A stretch of 64,000 bases of DNA. Origin: Savagea sp. (GTDB lineage: Bacteria; Bacillota; Bacilli; Bacillales_A; Planococcaceae). The translations under genes and the position numbers were made by a program. The notes under the pieces were generated by a model that ran no database searches, was not told the origin of the DNA, and saw only the letters and a list, made by a program, of their open reading frames with translations. Below are positions 21,496-29,744 of the stretch, in pieces. Each line of letters opens with the position of its first letter. Within the stretch, counting starts at the first letter, position 1. Location: assembly GCA_030152585.1 (NCBI GenBank), contig JASLJC010000100.1:1-64000 (forward strand), written 5' to 3'.

Positions 21496-21515
21496 GTTAA
21501 TGTTCTGTTCATCTT
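21496..21515 (+). promoter_or_regulatory. putative HssR direct repeat before the MMPL gene
   Basis: Two 9-bp half sites in direct orientation, GTTAATGTT and GTTCATCTT, are separated by 2 bp. This matches the layout of the S. aureus HssR site as I recall it (GTTCATATT twice with a 2-bp gap). A -10-like TATGCT starts 7 bp after it (21523-21528), so the repeat would overlap the -35 region, as for an OmpR-type activator. Confidence 0.5.
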
Positions 21516-21569
21516 CGCCTCGTATGCTAAAGACAATGAAAAAACTTTAGCCGAGGAGGGCAATAAAAG

Positions 21570-23666
21570 ATGAACAAAAAAAGATGGTGGATCTTTGCAG
21601 CCGTTTGGTTAGCTGTCGTCGTTATTTTATCAGGGGTTGCACCAGGAGCGAAAGAATTCGCAACGAACAATGCCAACGGTGGATTACCGGAAGATGAATT
21701 ATCGATTCAAGCTGAAAAAATATTACAAGAACAGTTTCCAAGTGATGAAGGAATGCCGATGTTCGGTGTTTTGTACAATGAAAAAGGATTAACAGAAAAA
21801 GAACTACGTACGTTTGGAGAAAGTTTAGCACAATTACCGAAACAGAAAGGGTTACAAGATGTTACAGTAACCGATTCGACAAAATGGACGAAAGAAGAAT
21901 ACGAACGTTTCGTCTCTGATGATGGTACGACGTACTTCGCTTCTGTGAAATTGTCACAAGATGCAGAAGAAGAAGGAATTTACGATTACGTAGAAGAAAT
22001 TCGAACGTATGTCGATGAACAAAATAAAGCATCAAATGCAGAAATTTCATGGACAGGACCGGCAGCAATCGCAGCGGATGCGACAGGACTTTTCCGTGAA
22101 GTCGACGTTCAGTTGTTATTAGCGACAGTCGGGATTATTTTCGTTTTATTACTCGTCATTTACCGAGCGCCACTTTTAACGTTAATTCCATTGCTCGGAG
22201 CAGGTATGACATATGTTGTCGTAGATAAATTAACCGGATTAACAGTAAAAGCAGGTATTTTCGTTACAGAAAATCAAGCGTTATCGATTATGACTGTTTT
22301 ATTGTTTGCGGTAGTAACAGACTACTCGTTACTTATTTTCTCACGTTTCCGTGAAGAATTACGCCGTCATGAATCTGTCAATGATGCAATGCGTGAAACG
22401 ATGCGCCACGTACGAGAGCCGATTTTCTTTAGTGGAAGTACGATTATGCTCGGTGTGGCAACGTTATTCTTTGCACTTTATGAGCCGTACCGCAACTTTG
22501 CACCGGTCTTTGCGATCGCAGCAGGTACGATGTTAGTAGCCGGTTTAACTTTACTGCCAGCGTTATTTGCATTATTTGGTCGTGTCGCCTTTTGGCCATT
22601 CATCCCACGTTACGGATCGACACCACGTGTGAAGAAAAACGTCTGGCGCCGTCTTGCTGATAAAGTAACGGCAAAACCGATGCTCTTTTTAGCACCTGTG
22701 CTGATTGTATTAAGTATCGGAGCTTGGAATATGACGAATATGAAAACGTCTTACGATTTAATTGAATCATTCCCAGAAGATTTATCATCACGTGTCGGTT
22801 ATGAGCGACTAGGCGATGCCTTTTCAAAAGGGGCACTTGCACCCGGTACACTCGTCTTACAACAAAAAGAAGATTGGACGCGTGAACAGTTAGATGAAGC
22901 GATGGAAAAACTCGCTGCCGTTGATGGTGTAGAACGTGTGAACCCGACAGGACACCCGTTAACAGACGATATGAAAACAGCAAAATTGTCTGTCACATTT
23001 GAAGGGAATCCGTACGGTCATGAGGCGTTAGATGCCGTTGAAGATTTACGAAATACTTCTTTAAAAGGCGTTGACATTTACGTCGCAGGTGAAACGGCAA
23101 AAAATGCAGACTTGCGTGATATTAATACGCGTGATACGTGGTTAATCGTCGCTTTAATGTCAGGGCTCATTACGATTATGCTCGGTTTCCAAACACGTTC
23201 GGTCATTGCACCGCTTTATATGGTCGGTTCGATTTTATTATCGTATGCCGCAACGTTTGGATTCTCTATGATTTTATTCGATCTCGTTCTCGATCAACAG
23301 ACGATGAGTTACCGAATTCCAATGTACACATTCGTCTTCTTAGTAGCACTCGGTGTAGACTACTCGATTATGTTAATGGCTCGTATTCGAGAAGAATTAC
23401 GAACGCACTCATTTGAAGAAGCGATCCGTCGTGGATTAGAACGTACAGGAGGCGTTATTAGTTCAGCAGGTTTAATTCTTGCCGCAACGTTCCTCGTTCT
23501 TGTTACGATGCCTGTAAATGAATTAAAATTGTTCGGTTTCATGATGGCATTCGGAATTTTAATGGATACGTTTATCGTACGTCCGCTCGTCATTCCGTCA
23601 GTTGTAAAATTGCTCGGAGAAAAATGGAGCTTTTGGCCAACTCGTGTTGAAAAAAGTGAAAAATAA
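21570..23666 (+). CDS. MMPL/RND-family transporter
   Basis: 698 residues. Two repeats, each with one TM, a large extracytoplasmic loop and five clustered TMs, as in the MMPL family (YdfJ/YdgH type in Bacillus). TM clusters lie near 180-345 and 525-680; VTDYSLLIFSRFREE and LGVDYSIMLMARIREE are the matching repeat motifs bearing the proton-relay Asp-Tyr pairs. It probably exports lipids or hydrophobic toxic compounds. It lies 76 bp after the HssRS-like genes with a candidate binding site between, so it is a likely target of that system. Confidence 0.88.
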   Translation: MNKKRWWIFAAVWLAVVVILSGVAPGAKEFATNNANGGLPEDELSIQAEKILQEQFPSDEGMPMFGVLYNEKGLTEKELRTFGESLAQLPKQKGLQDVTVTDSTKWTKEEYERFVSDDGTTYFASVKLSQDAEEEGIYDYVEEIRTYVDEQNKASNAEISWTGPAAIAADATGLFREVDVQLLLATVGIIFVLLLVIYRAPLLTLIPLLGAGMTYVVVDKLTGLTVKAGIFVTENQALSIMTVLLFAVVTDYSLLIFSRFREELRRHESVNDAMRETMRHVREPIFFSGSTIMLGVATLFFALYEPYRNFAPVFAIAAGTMLVAGLTLLPALFALFGRVAFWPFIPRYGSTPRVKKNVWRRLADKVTAKPMLFLAPVLIVLSIGAWNMTNMKTSYDLIESFPEDLSSRVGYERLGDAFSKGALAPGTLVLQQKEDWTREQLDEAMEKLAAVDGVERVNPTGHPLTDDMKTAKLSVTFEGNPYGHEALDAVEDLRNTSLKGVDIYVAGETAKNADLRDINTRDTWLIVALMSGLITIMLGFQTRSVIAPLYMVGSILLSYAATFGFSMILFDLVLDQQTMSYRIPMYTFVFLVALGVDYSIMLMARIREELRTHSFEEAIRRGLERTGGVISSAGLILAATFLVLVTMPVNELKLFGFMMAFGILMDTFIVRPLVIPSVVKLLGEKWSFWPTRVEKSEK

Positions 23667-23690
23667 ACAAATTTAAAAAAGTGAAGATGA

Positions 23691-23731
23691 AACTTCGTAA
23701 CGTTTGCTTGTCAATCGTTACGAAGTTTTTT
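23691..23731 (+). terminator. MMPL gene terminator
   Basis: A 12-bp perfect stem (AACTTCGTAACG / CGTTACGAAGTT) followed by TTTTT. Confidence 0.88.
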
Positions 23732-23972
23732 GTTTAAAAGATGTGAAAGATCCTTGTCCAGAAACGGCTCAGAAGAATGCAAATACTAAAAAGTGAAAAA
23801 CGAACAAAAAATGGAATTACTATTATTGGTATACTATTTCTTTAAATGGTAAAATAACTTCAAATTAACTTCATAAATAACCAAAAAGAATGAAAAAAGA
23901 CGAATATTCCCACCTTTTAAGGCGAAAAGTAGTAGGAATTACAACTGTCTATACAGTAATTTACGATTAAAA

Positions 23973-24119
23973 GTTCAAAAGTTGAACAAATATGTTGCGT
24001 ATATGTGACGAATAAGTTATATTTATATACGAACGAAGCGAAATACGAAGTAGGTATGAAGTATTTCACAAAAAGCTTTGTAATTATGAAGAAATCGTGT
24101 CCACCAATTACACGATTTC
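23973..24119 (+). promoter_or_regulatory. adh promoter, operator-like repeat and leader hairpin
   Basis: The 420-bp gap before adh has no gene. It holds an inverted repeat GTTCAA-AAG-TTGAAC (23973-23987), a promoter with -35 TTGCGT (23995-24000) and -10 TATATT (24018-24023) at 17 bp, and in the leader a 10-bp perfect hairpin (24091-24100 with 24110-24119, 9-base loop). The hairpin lacks a T run and ends 16 bases before the ribosome site, so it is more likely an mRNA stability or translation element than a terminator. No perfect Rex or cre site is seen. Confidence 0.5.
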
Positions 24120-24150
24120 ACATTCACTATATACTTGGAGGTTTTTGAAA

Positions 24151-25302
24151 ATGGCACAATCAAAATTTGCTATGCCGTCAATTAACTTATTCGGCGCAGG
24201 ATCAGTTCAAGAAGTAGGTACACGTTTAAAAGATACAGGAGCACAAAAAACGTTACTCGTTACAGACGAAGGTTTATTCAACTTAGGTCTTGCAGATAAA
24301 ATTGCAGACATCATTAAAGCTGAAGGAATCGAAGTAGAAATTTATCCAAAAGCAGAGCCAAACCCAACAGATCAAAACGTTGCAGACGGACTCGTTGCAT
24401 ATAAAGAAGCAAACTGTGATTCAATCGTTTCACTCGGTGGCGGTTCTTCACACGATGCAGCAAAAGGTATCGGACTCGTTGCAGCAAACGGCGGCGTAAT
24501 TCACGATTACGAAGGTGTAGATAAATCAGAAAACCCAATGGTTCCTCTCGTTTCAATTAACACAACGGCAGGTACTGCAAGTGAAATGACACAATTCACA
24601 ATTATTACAGACGTAAAACGTCACGTGAAAATGGCAATCGTTGATAAACACGTTACACCACTCGTATCTATTAACGACCCTGAATTAATGGTAGGTCTTC
24701 CACCAGCGTTAACAGCAGCAACTGGACTTGATGCATTAACACACGCTGTTGAAGCATATATGTCAGTAAACGCAACACCTATTACAGATTCAGCAGCTGA
24801 AAAAGTATTCGAAATTATTCCTGAATATTTACCACGTGCGTACTCAAACGGTGCGGACATGGAAGCACGTGAACAAATGGTATATGCACAATTTTTAGGT
24901 GGTATGGCATTCAACAACGCAGGACTCGGTTATGTTCACGCAATTGCTCACCAAATGGGTGGATTCTACAACCTTCCACACGGTGTATGTAACGCGATTC
25001 TTTTACCACACGTCTGCCGTTTCAACTTAGTAGGCCGCGAAGAGCGCTTTGCGAAACTCGCATTCTACTTAGGTGAAAACATCGAAGGATTATCAACAGT
25101 AGAAGCAGCTGAAAAAGCAATCGCACGTATCGAGCGCTTAGCAGTTGACTTAGGTATTCCTTCAGGATTTGCTGAACTTGGTGCAAAAGAAGAAGATATT
25201 CCGACACTTGCAGCAAACGCAATGAAAGACGTAACAGCAGCAACAAACCCACGTAAAGCGAAAGTTCAACAAGTAGAAGAACTTATTCGCCAAGCGATGT
25301 AA
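24151..25302 (+). CDS. iron-containing (type III) alcohol dehydrogenase
   Basis: 383 residues. NAD-dependent oxidation or reduction of primary alcohols and aldehydes. NAD site GGGSSHDAAKG; metal ligands in the His-rich stretch HAIAHQMGGFYNLPHG. Resembles the Bacillus methanol and 1,3-propanediol dehydrogenase group in length and many segments (FNNAGLGYVHAIAHQ, PHVC.FN), but substrate cannot be told from sequence. ATG 24151 follows TTGGAGG; the longer frame starts inside the leader hairpin. Codon use is strongly biased to a few preferred codons (ACA, AAC, GGT, CTC), which suggests high expression. Confidence 0.93.
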   Translation: MAQSKFAMPSINLFGAGSVQEVGTRLKDTGAQKTLLVTDEGLFNLGLADKIADIIKAEGIEVEIYPKAEPNPTDQNVADGLVAYKEANCDSIVSLGGGSSHDAAKGIGLVAANGGVIHDYEGVDKSENPMVPLVSINTTAGTASEMTQFTIITDVKRHVKMAIVDKHVTPLVSINDPELMVGLPPALTAATGLDALTHAVEAYMSVNATPITDSAAEKVFEIIPEYLPRAYSNGADMEAREQMVYAQFLGGMAFNNAGLGYVHAIAHQMGGFYNLPHGVCNAILLPHVCRFNLVGREERFAKLAFYLGENIEGLSTVEAAEKAIARIERLAVDLGIPSGFAELGAKEEDIPTLAANAMKDVTAATNPRKAKVQQVEELIRQAM

Positions 25303-25330
25303 TTCTCAATCTCAGATCATCTTCCTTACA

Positions 25331-25362
25331 ATCTCTACCGGCCCCCCGGTAGAGATTTTTTT
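25331..25362 (+). terminator. adh terminator
   Basis: Stem ATCTCTACCGG / CCGGTAGAGAT around CCCC, then seven T. Confidence 0.9.
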
Positions 25363-25453
25363 AGTTTTAAGTATTATTCGGAATTTCGCATTAAGTCGTC
25401 ATTTCCCAAGATGTTGCTAAATTTGTATGGCGTGACGTACATCTAAAAATACT

Positions 25454-25490
25454 AAAAAACCTCGTTCCTTTAAAAAAGAACGAGGTTTTA
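25454..25490 (-). terminator. sigma factor gene terminator
   Basis: CCTCGTTC / GAACGAGG with an A/T-rich loop; reads well on the minus strand with TTTTTTAG after the stem. Confidence 0.75.
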
Positions 25491-25531
25491 GTGACGCAAT
25501 ATATGTTTGATGGATATGAAGGCGGATCGGA

Positions 25532-26074
25532 TTAAACGTAAACGTATTCTGTCAATGCTTCGTCTTCTGCAAGTAATTCACGTAAATATTTTCGTGCTCG
25601 GAAAAGACGCGATTTGACCGTTCCGATGGAAACGTCCATCACTTTAGAAATTTCAACTAGTGAAAACTGGTTCACGTAAAAGTATTCAATCGTATCACGG
25701 TAAATATCATCGAGTTCATTAATTTTCGCTTGAATCGCTGTTTGTAAGTCTTCTTTTTCGAGTGTTTCACTCGGTGTCGGTTCATCGCTTGCGACGAGAT
25801 CTAAAATCGGTACATCGAGTGAATCTGGTTGATGCATGACGTATTTGCCTCGACGTACGTTTTTTCGGTAGCGATCTCGGAACGTATTCATACAAATAGT
25901 CGTTAACCAAGCCTTCATTTTTTTAACGTTATCAATTTGATTTTGATTGCGTACGACTTTCACCCAAACATCTTGCATAATATCTTCTGCTTCTTCTTTA
26001 TTTTTCGTTAATTTTAAACATAAATAGTACGTATAATTTCCGTATTCTTCATATAGTTGTTGTACTTTATCCAT
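25532..26074 (-). CDS. ECF-type RNA polymerase sigma factor without an adjacent anti-sigma
   Basis: 180 residues. Sigma region 2 (about 10-75: EDIMQDVWVKV, KAWLTTICMNTFRDRYRK) and region 4 (about 120-170: YFYVNQFSLVEISKVMDVSIGTVKSRLFRARK). ATG 26074 is preceded by GGAGGCGG. Most ECF genes are followed by an anti-sigma gene; here the gene is followed by its terminator and the converging adh, and upstream is a divergent antiporter. It therefore looks orphan or is controlled from elsewhere. The promoters it reads cannot be predicted with confidence. Confidence 0.88.
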   Translation of the reverse strand: MDKVQQLYEEYGNYTYYLCLKLTKNKEEAEDIMQDVWVKVVRNQNQIDNVKKMKAWLTTICMNTFRDRYRKNVRRGKYVMHQPDSLDVPILDLVASDEPTPSETLEKEDLQTAIQAKINELDDIYRDTIEYFYVNQFSLVEISKVMDVSIGTVKSRLFRARKYLRELLAEDEALTEYVYV

Positions 26075-26161
26075 TTTATCCGCCTCCAACGTTCGTTTGT
26101 TTCTTTGTACCCTTATTATCAGAGAAAATGCGAAAAAGGACTATCGGATTTCCTTTCATTT

Positions 26162-26181
26162 ACCTTACATTTATGTAAGGT
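26162..26181. promoter_or_regulatory. operator-like palindrome between sigma and antiporter genes
   Basis: A perfect 9-2-9 inverted repeat, ACCTTACAT-TT-ATGTAAGGT, lies about 90 bp upstream of the sigma gene start and 105 bp before the antiporter. Such symmetry suits a dimeric repressor. GGGAAC follows immediately, which resembles an ECF -35, but no good -10 partner was seen. Confidence 0.55.
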
Positions 26182-26285
26182 GGGAACTTTTTTTTGTCAC
26201 AGACCCCGAATAAAGGAGAGAATGATTTCTATTTCCATGGGTATGTAGTAAAATAAGCGATATTTTAACAAAAGGGGGAGATCGT

Positions 26286-28214
26286 TTGTTTCAGTCGTTA
26301 TTATTCGATTTAATGATCATCGTATTACTCGGGATGATGTCGCAGTGGGTCGCGTGGCGCTTTCGTTTACCAGCCATTGTCGTCATGTCAGTCGTCGGAT
26401 TACTCGTCGGTCCGATACTCGGACTGATTCATCCACAAGCGACATTAGGCGATTTGTTTAGTCCACTCATTTCGTTAGCGGTAGCGATTATTTTATTTGA
26501 AGGTAGTTTGAATTTAAATTTTAAAGAGATTCAATTATTTAATAAACCGGTGACGCGCATTGTGACGCTTGGTGCGTTTATCGCTTGGATTGCAGGTTCA
26601 CTTGCCGCACATTACGTCGCGGGACTTTCATGGGCAGTTGCTTTCATTATCGGAGGATTGTTTATCGTGACAGGTCCAACGGTCATATTGCCTTTATTAC
26701 GCCAAGCACGTTTGAAGCCGCGCCCTGCGGCGATTTTAAAATGGGAAGGAATCGTCGTTGATCCGTTCGGTGCGCTGTTAGCGGTATTTGCTTATGAATT
26801 TATTAAATTTTTAAATAGTGAAGTAAATGTAACGACATTATTGTTATTTTTTGCAGCGTCCCTTTTTGCTGTTTTACTCGGAGCCGGTGCAGGTTGGTTT
26901 ACAGGACGCTCGTTTGAAAAAGGAGCTGTGCCAGAATTTTTAAAAGCGCCTCTTCTTTTTGCAATTGTCATTTTCGTATTCGTCATATCCGATGAAGTGA
27001 TGCACGAAACGGGCTTACTTGCAGTAACGGCGATGGGAATTATGATGGCTAATATGAAATTGTCGTCGTTAGAAGATATTTTAGAATTTAAGGAGAACGT
27101 ATCTGTCCTTTTAATTTCTACGATATTCATTATGTTAACAGCTTCGTTAAGTCCACATATTTTGCTCGACATTTTCCAACCGAACATTATGTTATATGTC
27201 GTTGCGATGTTATTCATCGTTCGACCGCTTTCTATTTGGGTGTCGACAATCGGTACAGAATTGACGTGGCAAGAACGTACGTTAATCGGTTGGATCGCAC
27301 CGAGAGGAATTGTCGCTTTGACGGTATCGGGATATTTCGCAACGATTTTACTCGACAATGGCTATGAAGATGCTGAAATGTTGACTGCTTTGACATTTGC
27401 ACTCGTCTTTTCAACGGTACTCGTCCACGGTTTTTCTATCGGTTGGTTAGCGAAAAAGCTAAACTTAACGATGCCGGAAGATTCGGGAGTCGTTATCGCA
27501 GGAAGTACTCGCTTTACATCTGCTTTAGCTGAAGCGATTCAAACGTCTGGAAATGAAGTGTTAATTGTTGACGATACGTGGGCGAACTTAACGTATGCCC
27601 GGAAACAAAATGTCCCCCATTATCGAGGAGATCTATTAATGGAACAGTACGATTACAATTTAGATTTGACGCCGTATAGCTATATTATGGCGATGACGAA
27701 GTCAGATACGTACAACGCTAACGTTTGTGCAGACTTTATGCCAGAAGTCGGTCGTCATCATTTATTCCAAACGGCGTTCCATACGCGAGAAAAAGAAGAA
27801 AATGTTTCAATCGTCGGAGGACAATCGTTATTCGTTCCAGCTTTACCGATTTCAGTACTCGATGAACGAATCGTAAACGGTCACGTCGTGCGTCAAACAC
27901 GTATTACCGAACAATACAATTATACGAATTATTTGCGTGAACGAGACGATGACACTGTTTTATTGTACATTTTACGAAAAGATGGAACGATTGACTTTTT
28001 CACATCTGAAATGGAAATGCGTGCACAATCTGGTGATACAGTCGTAGCACTTGTTTCTCCTCGACAAACGATTGAGCGTGTACGAACACGATTAGATGAA
28101 GAAGTGGAAGAAGAAGTTTCATTCGAAGAAGTAGAGCGTCAATTAGAACGAAATGAAGAGCGAGAGGAAAAAGAAATACCTGGGCAATCCCCCCCATCTT
28201 TAGATGAACGGTAG
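26286..28214 (+). CDS. CPA1-type cation/H+ antiporter with TrkA-N and C-terminal domains
   Basis: 642 residues. An NhaP-like membrane domain of about 12 TMs (residues 5-390; conserved acid in KWEGIVVDPFGAL and RGIVALTV late in the domain) is joined to a Rossmann-type TrkA-N domain (about 400-500, VVIAGSTRFTSALAEAI) and a TrkA-C-like segment (VLLYILRKDGT...SGDTVVALV). Exchanges Na+ or K+ for protons, probably gated by nucleotide binding. The C-terminal tail is Glu-rich. Starts at TTG 26286 after AAAGGGGGAG. Confidence 0.88.
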   Translation: MFQSLLFDLMIIVLLGMMSQWVAWRFRLPAIVVMSVVGLLVGPILGLIHPQATLGDLFSPLISLAVAIILFEGSLNLNFKEIQLFNKPVTRIVTLGAFIAWIAGSLAAHYVAGLSWAVAFIIGGLFIVTGPTVILPLLRQARLKPRPAAILKWEGIVVDPFGALLAVFAYEFIKFLNSEVNVTTLLLFFAASLFAVLLGAGAGWFTGRSFEKGAVPEFLKAPLLFAIVIFVFVISDEVMHETGLLAVTAMGIMMANMKLSSLEDILEFKENVSVLLISTIFIMLTASLSPHILLDIFQPNIMLYVVAMLFIVRPLSIWVSTIGTELTWQERTLIGWIAPRGIVALTVSGYFATILLDNGYEDAEMLTALTFALVFSTVLVHGFSIGWLAKKLNLTMPEDSGVVIAGSTRFTSALAEAIQTSGNEVLIVDDTWANLTYARKQNVPHYRGDLLMEQYDYNLDLTPYSYIMAMTKSDTYNANVCADFMPEVGRHHLFQTAFHTREKEENVSIVGGQSLFVPALPISVLDERIVNGHVVRQTRITEQYNYTNYLRERDDDTVLLYILRKDGTIDFFTSEMEMRAQSGDTVVALVSPRQTIERVRTRLDEEVEEEVSFEEVERQLERNEEREEKEIPGQSPPSLDER

Positions 28215-28282
28215 CATTTTAGAAGAAAAAGAAGGCTGAATTTGGTACGATGTAGAAGAAACAGAGGAAGGGGTAGAGGATT

Positions 28283-28846
28283 TTGAACATTTTACTAATT
28301 GACGGTACAGTCTTTAAAGGAAAGACGACAGCCGTTTTACAACAAGTACAACAGTATTTAGATGAGATGGATACAGATTTTACATTAGAACTCGTTTCGT
28401 TAGGTGACGCAGAACATGCGATCGTTGACGGACGACCGTTTGACCAATATCCAGAAAGTATGCAACAACTCATTACGAAAATTGAAGCAGCGGATGGTTA
28501 TATTATCGCATCGCCTATTTTCCAAGGGTCGATTCCAGGTGTTTTGAAAAATGTTTTCGACATGTTACATCCGAAAGCGATGCGCTATAAGCCTGTATCG
28601 ATGATCGGAAATGGTGGGACGTACCAACACCATTTAGTCGTTGAAGGACAGTTAAAACCAATTTTAGATTATTTCCGTTGTCTCGTGACACCGAATTATG
28701 TGTATACGCATCGCGATCATTTTAACGAACAAAATGAAATTATCGATGAAGATGTACACAACCGTTTACGTGAAATGGCACGTGTTTTTGTTGAATATGC
28801 GAAGATGAGCAAAGCATTACAACCGACGGATGCATTAGACGAATAA
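28283..28846 (+). CDS. NAD(P)H-dependent FMN reductase
   Basis: 187 residues, flavodoxin-like fold. N-terminal strand MNILLIDGT, flavin phosphate and ring contacts in ASPIFQGSIPGVLKNVFDML and the GNGGTYQHHL loop. It probably reduces FMN or quinone-like compounds. TTG 28283 follows GGGGTAGAGGA. Lies 68 bp after the antiporter without a clear terminator, so co-transcription is possible. A long hairpin follows. Confidence 0.82.
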   Translation: MNILLIDGTVFKGKTTAVLQQVQQYLDEMDTDFTLELVSLGDAEHAIVDGRPFDQYPESMQQLITKIEAADGYIIASPIFQGSIPGVLKNVFDMLHPKAMRYKPVSMIGNGGTYQHHLVVEGQLKPILDYFRCLVTPNYVYTHRDHFNEQNEIIDEDVHNRLREMARVFVEYAKMSKALQPTDALDE

Positions 28847-28859
28847 TCGATCATTTTCA

Positions 28860-28916
28860 AACACTTTTTATCTTTTCAACAGATGATGTTGGAAAAGGTA
28901 AAAAGTGTTTTTTGTT
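28860..28916 (+). terminator. FMN reductase gene terminator
   Basis: Long stem AACACTTTTTATCTTTTC / GAAAAGGTAAAAAGTGTT followed by TTTTT. Confidence 0.85.
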
Positions 28917-29058
28917 TGCATCAAGTGTAGTTCATCTGTATAAAATAGTACTTTTGTGTCGTATACGTCTGTTCTCGGTTTGTTAAAATAAAACGAGTAA
29001 GAAAAGATGACGATGTCTCCTAAAAGAAGCGTCGCCGAAAAGAAAGAAGGAATTGGTA

Positions 29059-29673
29059 GTGAGAACGTCGTATGTTTGGCGATGGAGTTTTTTTCTCGTC
29101 GGTCTTTTCATATTAGGACTCGGCTTTGCCATGACAGTAAAAGCGAAAGTATTCGGTGTTGGCCCGTGGGAAGTATTAAGTGACGGTTTGTCGATTCAAG
29201 TTGGTGGAACGATCGCCTTTTGGACGAGTGGTGTTGGGTTCATCATTATGGTCATTACGGCTATCGCATTGAAACAATGGCCAGCGATCGGTACGTGGTT
29301 AAATATGTTATTGATCGGTCTTTTTCTCGGCTTCTTTGTCCGAATTTTGCCAGACGTTGAAACGTGGCCTGCTATACTGTTGATGTTTGTAGGTGGTATT
29401 GTCGTCATTAGTATAGGTGTCGGCATGTACGTATCGCCCCGTCTCGGTGCGGGACCGCGCGATTATTTAATGCTCGTATTAAATGAAAAAGTAGGATGGA
29501 GCATTCGGTTTTCCCGAACGGTCGTAGAATTACTCGCGGCATTAACTGGCTGGTTACTCGGTGGAGCAGCAGGTATTGGGACGATTCTCGTTGCAGTCCT
29601 TGTCGGTCCACTCGTCCAACAGACATTGCCCTTTTTTACGCAACAGTTAGAACGCCGGTTCGGAAAGTTTTAA
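29059..29673 (+). CDS. YczE/YitT-type membrane protein, copy 1
   Basis: 204 residues with about five TMs. Family features are GVGPWEVLSDGL after TM1 and a late SPRLGAGPRDYLML loop. The family's role is uncertain; YczE is linked to production of some secondary metabolites in B. subtilis. GTG 29059 is chosen over TTG 29053 because AGAAGGA lies 8 bases before it. A paralogue lies at 35.7-36.4 kb. Confidence 0.8.
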   Translation: MRTSYVWRWSFFLVGLFILGLGFAMTVKAKVFGVGPWEVLSDGLSIQVGGTIAFWTSGVGFIIMVITAIALKQWPAIGTWLNMLLIGLFLGFFVRILPDVETWPAILLMFVGGIVVISIGVGMYVSPRLGAGPRDYLMLVLNEKVGWSIRFSRTVVELLAALTGWLLGGAAGIGTILVAVLVGPLVQQTLPFFTQQLERRFGKF

Positions 29674-29695
29674 CCGGACGAGAGACGAGACAAAC

Positions 29696-29738
29696 GAAAA
29701 AACCGAGTGACGATGAACTCAATCGTCGCTCGGTTTTA
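29696..29738. terminator. bidirectional terminator
   Basis: AACCGAGTGACGAT / ATCGTCGCTCGGTT with loop GAACTCA, flanked by A and T runs, between convergent genes. Confidence 0.88.
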
Positions 29739-29744
29739 TTTAGA

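Noticed and set aside
24060..24090. Rex-like site (TTTCACAA) before adh
   Set aside because: Only one half matches; the other half (TTTGTAA) departs from TTGTGAA symmetry, so redox control by Rex is not supported.
24097..24150. N-terminal extension of the alcohol dehydrogenase
   Set aside because: It would be translated from within the leader hairpin without a ribosome site; ATG 24151 has TTGGAGG.
26180..26200. ECF-type -35 (GGAAC) next to the sigma gene
   Set aside because: No convincing -10 (CGTC type) at 16-17 bp in either direction, so autoregulation is not claimed.
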